Shown here: piece after piece, positions 50,843-64,000 of the stretch
How positions within the stretch are numbered: the stretch's first letter is position 1
Layout: the number at the start of each line of letters is the position of its first letter
DNA from: Dermatophagoides farinae
Taxonomy: Eukaryota; Arthropoda; Arachnida; Sarcoptiformes; Pyroglyphidae
Direction: 5' to 3'
DNA: 64,000 nucleotides
NCBI RefSeq assembly: GCF_024713945.1
Contig: NC_134679.1
Span: forward strand, 1,865,001 to 1,929,000
Translations under genes and position numbers: made by a program
Notes under the pieces: model-generated
The model's input: the letters and a program-made list of their open reading frames with translations, nothing else
Databases searched by the model: none
What the model was told of the DNA's origin: nothing

Positions 50843-51288
50843 TTTTTCCTATGGTACAAAACTATAAAATCGATCAAATTAAATCCATAATTAATGAATT
50901 AGCCGGCATGTGCTTAGAATGAAGTTATTCCATAAACATTCAATAACGACATCTAAATTGAAATTTAAGATCATGAACTTACTTGGTTTTTTTAGCTGGA
51001 AAACGCCCAATATCCTAAGAAAAAATGAATTAAAATTTGATTAATTAAGATTATAATAATTAAAAAAAACAGATAATCGAAAAATTGCGTCAACCGAGCA
51101 ACGCTTGGAAACAATATGATATTGTTCATAGACACTAGGACAAAATGAAAAAAAAAAAAATATTTTACATTTTTTGATGTAGCTCAAAGTGAGCATGATA
51201 TTGTTTGCATATTTTCTAAGAAAATTTTGTTCTAATTCCAATTATAATAATTTCTTTATAAATCAACTATTCGACAGGAAATTGAAAA
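50843..51288. promoter_or_regulatory. Shared head-to-head promoter region, BAF and CDK9
   Basis: 446 bp between start codons. On the minus strand a donor GTAAGT (50982-50977) and an acceptor TATAG (50862) mark a probable 5' UTR intron of BAF (50862-50982). On the plus strand TTCGACAG ending at 51277 may be a 5' UTR acceptor of CDK9. The core promoters would lie between about 50985 and 51260. Confidence 0.5.
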
Positions 51289-52858
<1,570 letters not shown>

Positions 52859-55800
52859 CCCAAAAGAGAGATACATAGCAAATTTTTTTTTTGTTATTGT
52901 AAAAAACATGTCCATAACTAAAGCTAATTATTATTATGATCATTTTTATTGAAAATAAAATTAAATACCATTTGATACGAAATTTCCTGTTGGCAAACTT
53001 TGAAAAAAAAAATCAATCAAATAAACAAAAAGAAACTAATATCATTTTCAATCAAGCTACAAAACATGATTAATCATGTAGTGGTAGGAGAAGAATTGAT
53101 TAATTAATTCATTATCCCTTCTCCCTATCCTATGCCGTTAAAATTAATGTACAAAATTAGAATGATGACGATGAAAAACTGGAATCTCTGGTTTTATTCG
53201 ACTTATTGATGCTGATGATAGATGATCACATGAAATAATTTCAACCTCAAATTATCATTGCCAAATTGTCATATTATTGCTTATTATTGAATTTTTTTGA
53301 ACGAATTTTAAATGATCTTTTTTTTATATATGTGTGTCTGTATGTAAATTTATTTGATTTACAGTATAATTATTTGATGAAATCCATGTGGTGATGATGA
53401 TGATGGTAATTAATATTAATTTGTCAGCCGACACATACATACTATGAATGCAAATTTCCGTTTTTTTCCAATCTATTGAGGGATTAGTATTTTATTGTTG
53501 AAATTAATGAAAAAAAAAATTAATCAATCGTATTGATTGATCAAAATAATTTGATTTTTTGGCAAAAAAAAAAGAAAATCGATCAATTTTTATCAATATC
53601 GATCAGATGAGACAAAAAAGCAATGTGTGTGTGTGTGAGTGTCGAGTGTTTGCATTTGAATCATTGTACAGTGTTATCATATTGGTTTTTTTCGAATGAT
53701 GATGATGATGATAATGATGATCGTGCGATATATTTTGATAGTTCCAAGTGATTGTATGTTGTTGTTTGACATTGTGAAACATTGTGCGTGATTAAATAAT
53801 CAACAATAACAACAAATAACGTTTTTGTTTTTTGATTTATGATTAAAAAAATTTTATTCTATTTTGGCGCCGATAGCTTGATGGATCATACCATCCATCA
53901 TCGATGATCAATACGGATAATGTACCATCTACAGTGTATGTGTTGAAATTTTTTCCTTTTAACTACTATCAAATACACAAAATCTTGAGGTTTTTTTCAA
54001 AAAAAAAAAAAAAAAATAAGTATATCATCTCATATGGAAAATGACTCTTGATTGCCGATTTGCTTGTTCATAATAATAATTATTGATAAATTTGATCAGA
54101 CCGATCAGTGATCAATGATCATAGAGTATCATCAATACAAATGAATTAAATCAAAAAAAAATTGATTCATCAATCATTAAAATAAACACCCTACATCGAC
54201 ACATCACGACCTATACACACGCCCATCAAAATTGACGAAAACATCCTATGTCCATCGTATGATCATTTATATTGAATAAATTGACTGACAACTTGTTACA
54301 AACATTGACAATTTTCATCCAAAACAACAAATTCACTCATTTTGTATTTGTGAAAAACATCGTAACCAGTTTTCATGATGATGATGAAAAAGTCTTTAGC
54401 CATAACGGCTCATCGTTTTATTTTTGCTAGAAAGTAAGTCCAAATAATTTTTTTTTTGTAAATAATTTCATTTCTTTTTTGGCTCACACACATACACACC
54501 CACACACATACAGAGACATAGACATTATTTTTTTTCTTGAAGATGAAAATTTTTTTGTTTCGTTTTGTTTTGATCATATCAATCAATTTTATTCTAATTG
54601 ATTGATTGATCTTTTTCAATGGATATATAGAAGCAATGATTTGACATTGAGAAATTTATATTTATATGAAAAAAATGGCAATATGTATCGAATGTACATT
54701 TTTTTCTGGTTTCATGAATCAGATTAACTAATCACAATATCGTATATCATCATTATACCTTGGGTACAAATGTGTCTAAAAAATTTTCTATTCACATTTA
54801 TTCATTGATGACAAGCTATATAATAATAAAATTGGGATTAGGACTAGGACTTTGGCCAAATCTAGTTCCGATTTTGTTTTGTTTTTTTCTCATTATTAAT
54901 TAATATATCTGTTTAATGCTAATAAATAAAATACATTTGAAAACGAAAGTTCTAAAAGTCGAAAATTATCCACATCGGTCATAAGACATGTTGATGAAGA
55001 TTGGTCAAAGATTACTAATCAATTTTTTTCCCGTTTTAACAAAAAAAAACCCATTTTATCGTTACCAATTTTTTTTTTTTCGTTTCGTTTCAAAATTAGT
55101 TTGTCAAATGTTAAGGAACAAAAATTTCATTGAAATTCTATGATTAAATAATAATAAAAAAAAAATTTCTTTCGTTACAGAGGAAAAAACTTTTATTTAT
55201 CTTTCTACTTAAGATAATATCTTTGAATGAATGAAGAAAAAAAATCAACTAACACTACTATCTGGTTATACAAGAAAAAATGTACATTTCTTTTAGTATT
55301 TTATTTACGGTAAGAAAACAAAAATCATTCGATTGATTTATCTGCGAAATTTTGTTTCTTCAATAAATGAAGGACAATCTGTCCATTTGATAGCATAAAA
55401 GATTTTGAGAAGGTATTTATTTTGTACTGAACATTACTGAATCTTCTGATCATCTATTCTTCACATGTTTGATGAAATGATGATTATAATGACGTTCGGC
55501 AGATTCATTCAATATTATCCAATGATGCTGATAATTATCGGAAAACTCCTTTAATCATAATCAGCATTCCGATGACCAAATGTTGTCAGCATGATCATTA
55601 TTATCATCAGATACAAATCAAATATTAAATTATAATAAATTACCAAAAAAAAACAGGATCCATGATGATGACAAATGATGAATGACAAGGAAAATTGTAA
55701 AAAAACAATTACTGTCATCACAAAATTTTCAGATCCATTATTAATAGGATGTTTAAATTTTGAAAATGCGCTCTATCATCATTGTTGTCCAACATAAAAA

Positions 55801-56358
55801 AAAAATTTCATCATCCACATCCGGCAAACGCTACACGCACCATTTACATTAATTATGACACCATAACAACTTTTGTTTTTTTTTGTCACAATTTTTTTTA
55901 TGGAAAGATTTTGGTCAAACTGACCTGTGACCTTGTTTGTTTTGATTACGAGATTTTCTGTGAAAAATTTATTGAAAAATAATCATCGATTCGAGTTTGG
56001 ATCATATCGTTTTCATAGCATCGGATCATCGGGTTATTGATAATTGATTACTAATCTCTCTGATGTCGTTTTGATGTGTTCAAATTAATTCGGAAAAAAT
56101 ATTGTCAGTTTTATTTGTACATCCATATAGTTGTATAGCAGTAATTTATTTATCACTTTGGCTCTTTTGATTTTCATTTTATCTCATTGTATGACAAATT
56201 TTATTGCATACACACACACAACATTGTTTATATAATTTGATGATGATAATGACGTCGAAATTTTTTTTTCAAATCGTGTGTCATTTTGTTTTGTTTTGCC
56301 TGTTGAATCTTGAACAAACCAGATGTGTGTGTGTGTGTGTGTGTCTGTGTCGGTTTTA
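52859..56358. other. Gene-poor region, CDK9 3' end to PEPCK promoter
   Basis: 3.5 kb without a supported coding exon. It is A/T-rich with an A-run at 53999-54016 and GAT repeats near 53396-53404 and 53698-53724. A TG repeat lies at 56324-56344, just before the PEPCK TATA box. A somewhat GC-richer patch near 53864-53940 contains GATGG...CCATC inverted repeats. I could not assign any RNA gene. Confidence 0.45.
56324..56344. repeat. TG dinucleotide repeat
   Basis: About ten TG units directly upstream of the PEPCK TATA box. Confidence 0.8.
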
Positions 56359-56366
56359 TATATAAA
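56359..56366 (+). promoter_or_regulatory. TATA box of the PEPCK gene
   Basis: TATATAAA followed by GGGC. Transcription would start near 56390. A 47-codon frame (56422-56565) lies in the predicted leader. Confidence 0.55.
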
Positions 56367-56722
56367 GGGCTGTATATCCATTTTCCAATTTCAAATTATA
56401 TATGCCATTTCAAATCGTTCCATGGCTTACGAACAACGATATTATCCGTCAACGACAAATATTATTTCCATCATTAAATCCATACCATTTTCAATGCTAA
56501 AAGGCAAAATTGATACTACTGCTGATCATCATTTACATTTATTTGAAACATTATTTTCAATATAGATTTTCTTTATTTTTTTTTAAAAATTATTTTTGGT
56601 AAATTTTAATAATGTTTTTTTTACTAATTATTATTATTCCAAATTGACCTTTATCATGATTTTTCTTTATTCTTTCATTCATCAATAGTGTACGTTTGAC
56701 CGATCTAGTTAAACATCGTACA

Positions 56723-58779
56723 ATGATTTCTGTTGCTTATCAAAAAGGCCATTTTGAAGGTGCCGAAAGTCTTGGTTGTCAAACGACAAAAACATCGTTC
56801 AATACCGTTTCGAATCGTGGCCTTACAAATCTTAGTGCAGCCACACTCAGTGATTCTGTTAAGAAATTCATCGAGGACAAAGCACGCGTCTGTAAACCGG
56901 ATCAGATTCAAATTTGTGATGGCTCCGAAACGGAAAATCAACAATTGATTGATTTGATGGTCAAACAGGGAATGCTTGAAAAGCTACCAAAATATGAAAA
57001 TTGGTATGTTGTTCATTTATTGACTATTTCTCAATTCTAAATCGTATGCATTTTACAATAAAGCTGGTTGGCAAGAACCGATCCAGCCGATGTAGCCCGT
57101 GTTGAATCCAAGACGATCATTTCAACAGTAAACAAACGTGACACAATTCCTATACCAAAAGAAGGTGTAGAAGGTACATTGGGCAAATGGCTTTCACCAG
57201 AAGATTTACAAAAAGCTTTGGATGAACGATTTCCTGATTGTATGAAAGGTCGTACCATGTATGTTATACCGTTTAGCATGGGGCCAATCGGATCACCATT
57301 ATCAAAAATTGGAATTCAATTGACCGATTCTCCATATGTGGTTGCATCAATGAGAATCATGACGAGAATGGGAGAAGCAGTTTTAAAAACTTTAGGCGAA
57401 CGGGAAGATTTTATTCGCTGTCTTCATTCGGTTGGATGTCCATTGCCATTACAGCGGCCATTAAAACAGAATTGGCCTTGTAATCCTGAAAAAACATTAA
57501 TTTCACATATTCCAGATAGAAATGAAATCATTTCATTTGGTTCTGGTTATGGTGGAAATTCATTATTGGGTAAAAAATGTTTCGCTCTTCGATTAGGATC
57601 AATTCTAGCTAAACGTGAAGGATGGTTTGCTGAACATATGCTAATCTTGGGCATTACTAATCCTCAAGGTATTAAACGATACGTAGTGGCCGCTTTTCCA
57701 TCCGCTTGTGGTAAAACAAATCTGGCCATGTTAACACCAACATTACCCGGCTATAAAGTTGAATGTGTCGGTGATGACATTTCATGGATGCGTTTCGATA
57801 AAAACGGCGTTCTACGTGCAATCAATCCAGAATATGGTTTCTTTGGTGTTGCACCTGGTACTACTAATAAAACCAATCCTAATGCTATGAAAACTATCTC
57901 AAGAAATACTGTATTCACTAACGTTGCCAAAACATCTGATGGTGGTGTCTATTGGGAAGGGTTGGAAGATGAAATCGATCCAAATGTGAAGATTACCTCC
58001 TGGTTAGGTGAAGAATGGACCAAAGATAGTGGAAAACCAGCAGCACATCCAAACTCGCGTTTCTGTACTCCAGCTGGCCAATGTCCAATAATCGATTCAT
58101 GTTGGGAAGATTCACAAGGTGTACCAATCAGTGCAATTATTTTTGGTGGACGTCGTCCCGAAGGTGTACCACTTGTTTACGAATCATTTGATTGGAAACA
58201 TGGTGTTCTTGTTGGAGCATCATTACGTTCCGAAGCAACTGCAGCTGCTGAACATAAAGCTAAAGTTATAATGCATGATCCATTTGCAATGCGACCATTT
58301 TTCGGTTATAATTTTGGCCATTATCTGGATCATTGGCTAAGTTTTGCTGAAAAACCAGGACTACAACTTCCAAAGATATTCCATGTAAATTGGTTCCGCA
58401 AAGATAAACAATCTGGTAAATTTTTATGGCCAGGATTTGGCGAAAATTGTCGAGTGCTTGATTGGATCATACGACGTGTGGAAAATGAAAACATTACTAT
58501 GGTAAATTAAAAAATTTGTGATGAACAATTGAATAATTAATTTAAATTATTATTATTATTTCCCTTTAGGATTCACCAATCGGTTATCTTCCAAAAAGAG
58601 ATTCATTCCGTGTTGAAGGGCTAGATATTGACTATGATAAATTGTTCGATGTACCTAAGGATTTTTGGAAACAAGAAGTCACCAGTATTCGCAAATATTT
58701 TGACGAACAAGTTGGTGAAGATTTGCCCAAAGATATGAATGAACAATTGAATAAATTGGAACAACGTCTCAATCAATAA
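56723..58779 (+). CDS. PCK: Phosphoenolpyruvate carboxykinase (GTP)
   Basis: Exons 56689-57003 (coding from ATG 56723), 57064-58501 and 58570-58779. The protein has 642 residues. It turns oxaloacetate and GTP into PEP, the entry step of gluconeogenesis. Intact landmarks are [41 protein letters not shown], the P-loop and reactive Cys in FPSACGKTN, the metal-binding VGDDISWM, and [12 protein letters not shown]. The N-terminus is the unsure part. The first coding exon stays open upstream of the ATG back to its acceptor at 56688, so a short 5' exon could add residues, but the only in-frame donor (CC before GTCAAC in the frame at 56422) is weak. AATAAA lies at 58915-58920. Confidence 0.94.
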
Positions 58780-59202
58780 TGATGAACACGAATTTCAACA
58801 GACAATTCAAAACATACCATCGTTGACAAACGAATTTTTCCTTATCTATTCTAATGAAATCCGACTATGTACCTAATGAAAAAAAAACAATTTATTGATT
58901 ATGATTTTAAATCGAATAAAAAGTTTATTACATTTTGTAAATTTGATTTTAATCTGTATTCCATAAATTAAATTATAATTCAAAAATAGAGAAATTTAAA
59001 TTTAAAATGACCTGATTCAACAGGCACAGCCAAATGTGTTTGGTTTTATGGTCAAATCCATTTTTTTACTGTTATGATTATAAGAATCAGATCATTTATC
59101 TATCATCTATTGTAGGTAGATAGAAAGGAATTCAAAATTCATTCAATCATTAAATCAAATTGTCAATATATTTGACATGTATTGAAAATCATAAATGTCA
59201 TA
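58780..59202. other. Tail-to-tail spacer, PEPCK and USP37-like gene
   Basis: It holds the two 3' flanks, with the PEPCK AATAAA at 58915-58920. No gene is visible. Confidence 0.5.
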
Positions 59203-61278
59203 TTATAAATGATGATTGTGATCGGTACGGGCATAGAAATAACAGTATCCAGTGGTTAAAGAATTCTTTTCAAGTTGTCTGAAAGGAACTTGGGCAATGC
59301 TACCATCATCACAATGATACCATCGTTGATGTTCGAAATTATATACATAACATGTGTAATGGCCACACGTTATTGATGGACCTCGATGACAGATTACGGA
59401 GACTAGTTGATATCTTTCACAATCGATGGATTGATCGAATACTATTTGATTACTTGTATCGGTTTCGTTATTAGCTGGTTGGCATGGATTTGTCGGCGAA
59501 ATGACCATCTTAGCATTATTTTCATCTGAACAGTGTTGTTGACCGGTTGATTTATCTGAATTCGGATCCATTCTTACGTTAGCATTACTGTTGTTTGAAT
59601 GCCTAGTCAATGCTGATACAGAATTTTTTTCCTCATCGAATTCCAGTCTACGGGCTACTGATGAATTTTTTTCTTTCAAAATTGTATTATATGATTGGTT
59701 TAAACTGCAAAATAATAATAATAAATGATATTAATATTATTAATTCAAATGGTATAATAAACATTACCTTGTTTTATATGGAGTCGATAACGGTGACATT
59801 AAACAATTATGCATACAAATAAATTTCTTGGGTAAATAGATTGTGTGGGCAATAGGAACTGCTGTATTATCTTTTGAGCCATCCTCCGAATATCTTAGCA
59901 TCTGGATGAATAGAATCTTTGGTAGTTTAACGAATCGTTTATTAATTACAAAATTTTCATCACAGTCCGGACATTTGGATCGTCCAATTTCATTGTTGAA
60001 ATATCCCAAAATCGAAGCCTGAACATTTGAATTTAATGGTAAATGAAAGGTGTTTGACTTATAATTGGGATCGTGTGATTTGGTGCACGGCTTTAGACAT
60101 TTAGGACATTTGGCTTCAGCAAGAATTTCATACTCAAAACATCGATCAACCGGATTACAATAAGATGATGACAAAAATTTGCTTAGATTTTGATCAATTT
60201 CCTGTTTAATATTGTCAAGAATTAATGTGAAAAACTCAGATGCATCTTGTTGCTCATTGGATTTGAAATTTTCAACACAAGCACAGAAAGAATTTCGGAA
60301 CGAATTTAAGCCTTTTTCGATAATTGATTGATGTGCTCGATTTCGATATCTGTGATAAAGTTCGATAAAATTATATGTTATAGGCAACCGATTTTCGATT
60401 TCATCACGTAGAAATTCATTCAACTTTGTATAGATCTCGATAACATCTTTCATGAAAAAATCGAATGAAAATAATGTTTGAACAATTGCATTCATGTAGC
60501 AAGTATTGCCAAGGTTATTTAAACCGAGTGGTACATTCTTTTCTTGAATAAGATCCGGATCAAATCTAGCTAATCTGTTTTCGTCATCATCGCCGAACAA
60601 AGCGGCTTTATGGCCATTATCGCCGTCGTAAGCAACAGATGTGAGATTGACATTGTCAATAATATTCATTATATCACTATCATTTTCAGAAGAATCCAGT
60701 TGTTTATTATTATTGCTATAGGCAGAAGTTTCCAACATGTCGGGAATTTTTTCGAATTCACACGATTGTAGATTACAATTTTCATCGATAACCTTTTTTT
60801 TCTTGTTAGGTGTGATGGCAGAAATTGACTCTAAAAGTAGATCATCCTCAATCGGATTTTTTTCAAATTTTTCTTTAGCGTTTGTTTCTGATGGCTGTTC
60901 ATGTTCACGATCGACCCTATCATGAGCATTACGAAAATTGGAAACATAGTGGCGAATATCCCTTTGGCAGCTGTTCTTCAGGTCCAATTTTTTGAATGGA
61001 AGAAATTCCTTATACGCGCTTGAACTTTTTCCTATTAAGAATCAAAATGAATAATATTGAAAATTTCGTCAACATTGTAATATACGTTTGTATCCATTAT
61101 AATCTGAAGCTGTAACACGGCTATGTTGTTTGGCCAAACTTTTTACAAAACGGTCGGAATTCCAATCAAATTTTTTCACCGGTCTGGCCGGTGTCGTTTG
61201 TTTGACAATCTTTTTGTTTTTATCCAACACATCACTATAATCCGTTCCAGCGTAAAATTGATTTGGCGTAAAAACCAT
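59203..61278 (-). CDS. Ubiquitin-specific protease, USP37-like
   Basis: Three exons: 61278-61086, 61031-59768 and 59704-59203. The protein has 652 residues. It should be a cysteine deubiquitinase. The Cys box is LNNLGNTCYMNAIVQTLFS (Cys about 242), followed by NEQQDASEFF. Paired Cys motifs (CPKCLKPC and CPDC) lie in the fingers. The His box is CGHYTCYVYNFEHQRWYHCDD (His about 601), with an acidic partner. The form of the Cys box and the ending GYCYFYA resemble USP37/USP26/USP29 more than USP36. Human USP37 is 979 residues, with ubiquitin-interacting helices in an insert. Here the insert (about 486-575) is short, and such helices are not evident. The basic N-terminus with SRVTASDYNGYKR is unrecognised. 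Subfamily is uncertain. Confidence 0.8.
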
Positions 61279-61583
61279 TTTGGATTTAATGATTAATTGA
61301 TTGATATAACTAATTCAAAAAAATATAAACAGAACAATTGAACAAAATTTACCCAAACCAAGCTGAAAAAAGCGCAAAATTTTTTCCATAATAGTTATTC
61401 ATAAAGTACGTGTCATTAGATAAACATTCAAATTCGAAGATACATTAATTTTTTAATTTTTTTTAACACAATGTAAAACGTTTTAATTCAATTATTATTT
61501 ACAGTTAATGCAATCAATGTAAATTAATGTTTTAATCAGACTTGATCAAAGAACTAAAAATGGAGAAAAAAATGATGCTGCTG
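61279..61583. other. Spacer between UBE4 3' end and USP start
   Basis: 305 bp, holding the USP promoter side and the 3' flank of the UBE4 gene. Both genes are on the minus strand. Nothing else is visible. Confidence 0.5.
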
Positions 61584-64000
61584 CTATTCTTTATTCATCT
61601 CTTTTGATTTGGTTGCTATGAACATTTCGATCTTTTTCTTTAGTTCAACATCGGGAATTAACATGTCCATTGTAAGTGGAGTACGAGTATATGGATCGGT
61701 ATGGTCACTAAAATTGAAAAAAAATATTTTAAGTTCAATGAAATTAAAAAAAAAGAATTTATGTGACTGACCTTAACAAGTGACGAGTAATTGTGGCTCG
61801 ATCCAAAACCTTATGTGAATTTGGTAAAATGACCGGATCATTCATTAAAGTACTCATCAGTGGATCCAAAAATTCATCGGGTATATCGTCGATAGGAATT
61901 TCACTACTTTTATGACGTTGAATCAATTCCTTGACAGATCTATCCACGACAAGCATATCTTGACCAAGCATCGGTTGGCCTAATTTATTAGTAAGAATTT
62001 CTTCTGCTTGAATGAGAAGATCATGCGAATAGGATCGATCATCACGGCCGATGGCTAAACAGAATTCTTCATATTTGGGATTGACTTGATTCGTTCTCAC
62101 ACTACTACTGCCCATCGTCGTATTCAGGTCTATAGATATTGGATTATTACAGGCGAGATTGACATAAATTCTGCTGATATTCTTGACCAGTTCGCCAGGA
62201 TTGAACTCATAATCGTTCATTTGCTTTACTTTAAAATTACGTTTGTTCGGACCAACCAAATTATGTAGAAAATAGTTCAACATTGCAGCCATCCGATCAA
62301 CGAGAATGCGATGTGAAAAGAATGAATTAACATAGGAAGTTATGGTGGCCAATGTAGCTATCGTATCACGGCCGATAAAGTTGTGAAATTTGGCCAAACG
62401 ACCTAAATGTACAAAATTTGCTTCATTCTGTTGCCTAGTAATTTGTGACAATCGTGACCAAGCATCTGATTCACGTTCCTGTTGAATTTCACGAAGTTTA
62501 GACATGAGCGACAATCCTTCATCGAGCAAGAAAATAGCATCGTTGATTAACAGATTAATGAAACGCAGAAATACTGGCAAATGTACACAATCAATATTGG
62601 CTTCAGCATAGGTAGCCAAATCAACCAATTTTCGCTGATGTTGTTCAATGGTACATAGATATTTGAATACGACATACATCGGTCGTCGATAATTGAATTT
62701 TTGTTCGAATGCAACCACGTCGGCATTGTTGGCCTCATCGGATATTTCAATACTAACAAACCCACTGAGCAAAGCGGGGAACAATTCTTCAATAAAGTAT
62801 GGTTTAAGGAATAATGTTTCCAGATAGGAACTAGAGGAGAATAAATGTTAAACAATGTTAATCATAAATGAACATTTTTAATAAATAAAATACTCACGGT
62901 GTAATATTTGCTTGTACAGTGGGCAATAAAGCTTCAAGCATTTCGGCCATCTTGGCACGTAAATGAGGATTACGCATTCGTTGTGGTGATCCCATAAACA
63001 GAATAATCATTACCATAAATGGTTCCAGACCGGATTTTAAATTCAACACCTTTGGTTTGATTTCAAAATAACGCAAAAATAACATAAAATCAATAATATT
63101 CTCGATTATGAATTCCGGAATCCATCGAAGGCACTGCGAAGGTTTACATTTGAAATAATTGCTTCCATTGCCTTGAAATTCAAGTCGAATAAATGAATCA
63201 GGAGCTTCTCTGTCGACTGGACAAACGGCTAAATTATTTATCCACGAAGCAGTGGCCAGATAAAATTCGAGCAAAATATTTATGTAATTTGTTTCTGTCA
63301 ATGCAGCTTTCATCGACAATGTCACAGTCATGTTTTGATCGAATCGAGCCAATGTTTCCCGTTGTTGTGGATTTAGGTTGTTTCTCATCATCGAACTAAA
63401 TCCCATTCCCATTCCAAGATGATCCAGGCGACGTTGTAGTTGACTGTTTTCCTGGTTAATCGCAGTAAATCGTTCATGGATAACACGAAATCCGATATGC
63501 AATGCTTTATGGGTCATGAAGAATAACCGACTGATAAAATTGGGCTGATAATCACCACAAGTAGTAACAGGTTTTTCGGCCACATTAGATTGTTGATTGT
63601 CAACTGTTGTGGCAGATGAACGATTATTCGAACTGTCACTAGACACTATGGGCGCAGAATAATCACCACTGATTAGAACAGATTCTTGTTTTAGAATATG
63701 TAGGTATGGTCCATAATCATTTGGCCTATCGGTCGCTGTTGTTGATCCTTCTTGTCGACAGTAACGAATATAAAGAGGATCAACTTTTAACATTTTTTCA
63801 TTGATTGAATATTCTGGATATAAATCAATTAATTTGCAATTGTTTTCTGTTGATGAACAAAATGGTTTACAAAGATTTAATAATACGGCAGAAGCATTGA
63901 GCAGAAAACCATCGGATACTTGCGATGTATTACCACTAACCAAGGTGAACAATTCGTTCATCCATAATTTGGAACGAGTATTGAACGTAGCCAAACAGCA
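61584..64000 (-). CDS. UBE4A: Ubiquitin conjugation factor E4 (UBE4A-like), 3' part
   Basis: Partial; the gene continues beyond 64000. Exons seen: 64000-62898 (open at its 5' side), 62830-61772 and 61707-61584, all in frame. E4 factors extend ubiquitin chains on substrates marked for the proteasome. The core region has [69 protein letters not shown] and [15 protein letters not shown]. The C-terminal U-box is [19 protein letters not shown], then [10 protein letters not shown] and [15 protein letters not shown], split by the last intron. The spacing in the U-box and the SD-TDP-PLTMD ending favour UBE4A over UBE4B, but the choice is from memory. The U-box needs no zinc, and its hydrophobic core looks intact. 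Confidence 0.9.

Noticed and set aside
56422-56565. Treating the 47-codon frame as the first exon of PEPCK
   Set aside because: The only donor in it that would join in frame (CC before GTCAAC) is poor, and the peptide does not resemble known PEPCK starts.

Overview
This is a eukaryotic nuclear window. It is very AT-rich, with long A/T runs and many CAT, GAT and AAT repeats. Protein genes lie on both strands and their introns are tiny (mostly 50-76 bp). The proteins are animal-type: exportin-6, BAF, CDK9, Rab2, CPSF30 and a GTP-type PEPCK. The bacterial-style UDP-glycosyltransferase, the small secreted Gly/His-rich proteins and the compact AT-rich gene structure suggest an astigmatid mite, perhaps a house dust mite such as Dermatophagoides. 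The species is inference. I saw no rRNA, tRNA, CRISPR, transposon or viral fossil.

Layout. 0-10 kb: a UGT without signal peptide or membrane anchor, a DUF1647-like type II membrane protein, and a ZCCHC2/14-like zinc-knuckle protein (minus). 10.6-27 kb: NOB1 (minus) facing exportin-6 (plus), cytochrome c1 (minus) facing TRAPPC8 (plus), then the m-AAA protease AFG3L2. 27.5-34.8 kb: Rab2 (minus), PPME1 (plus), and CPSF30 and OSGEP/Kae1 (both minus). 34.8-41.9 kb: a gene-poor tract with two very small secreted genes, one His/Gly-rich and one Gly-rich with five mini-exons. 41.9-50 kb: three tandem long-chain acyl-CoA synthetase genes. 50.5-52.9 kb: BAF (minus) facing CDK9 (plus). 52.9-56.4 kb is gene-poor. 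56.4-64 kb: PEPCK (plus), a USP37-like deubiquitinase (minus) and the 3' part of a UBE4-type U-box ubiquitin ligase (minus), which runs off the window.

Most genes are housekeeping and functionally unlinked: ribosome maturation, nuclear export, respiration, vesicle tethering, mRNA 3' processing, tRNA t6A and transcription elongation. The accessory parts are the UGT, the acyl-CoA synthetase array and the small secreted repeat proteins.

No unmistakably new molecular system was found. The best leads are the Gly-rich gene built by duplication of a two-exon module, the acyl-CoA synthetase array with an intron present in only two of three copies, and the bacterial-type UGT. Exon limits were read by eye from GT/AG signals and reading-frame continuity. 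They have no transcript support.
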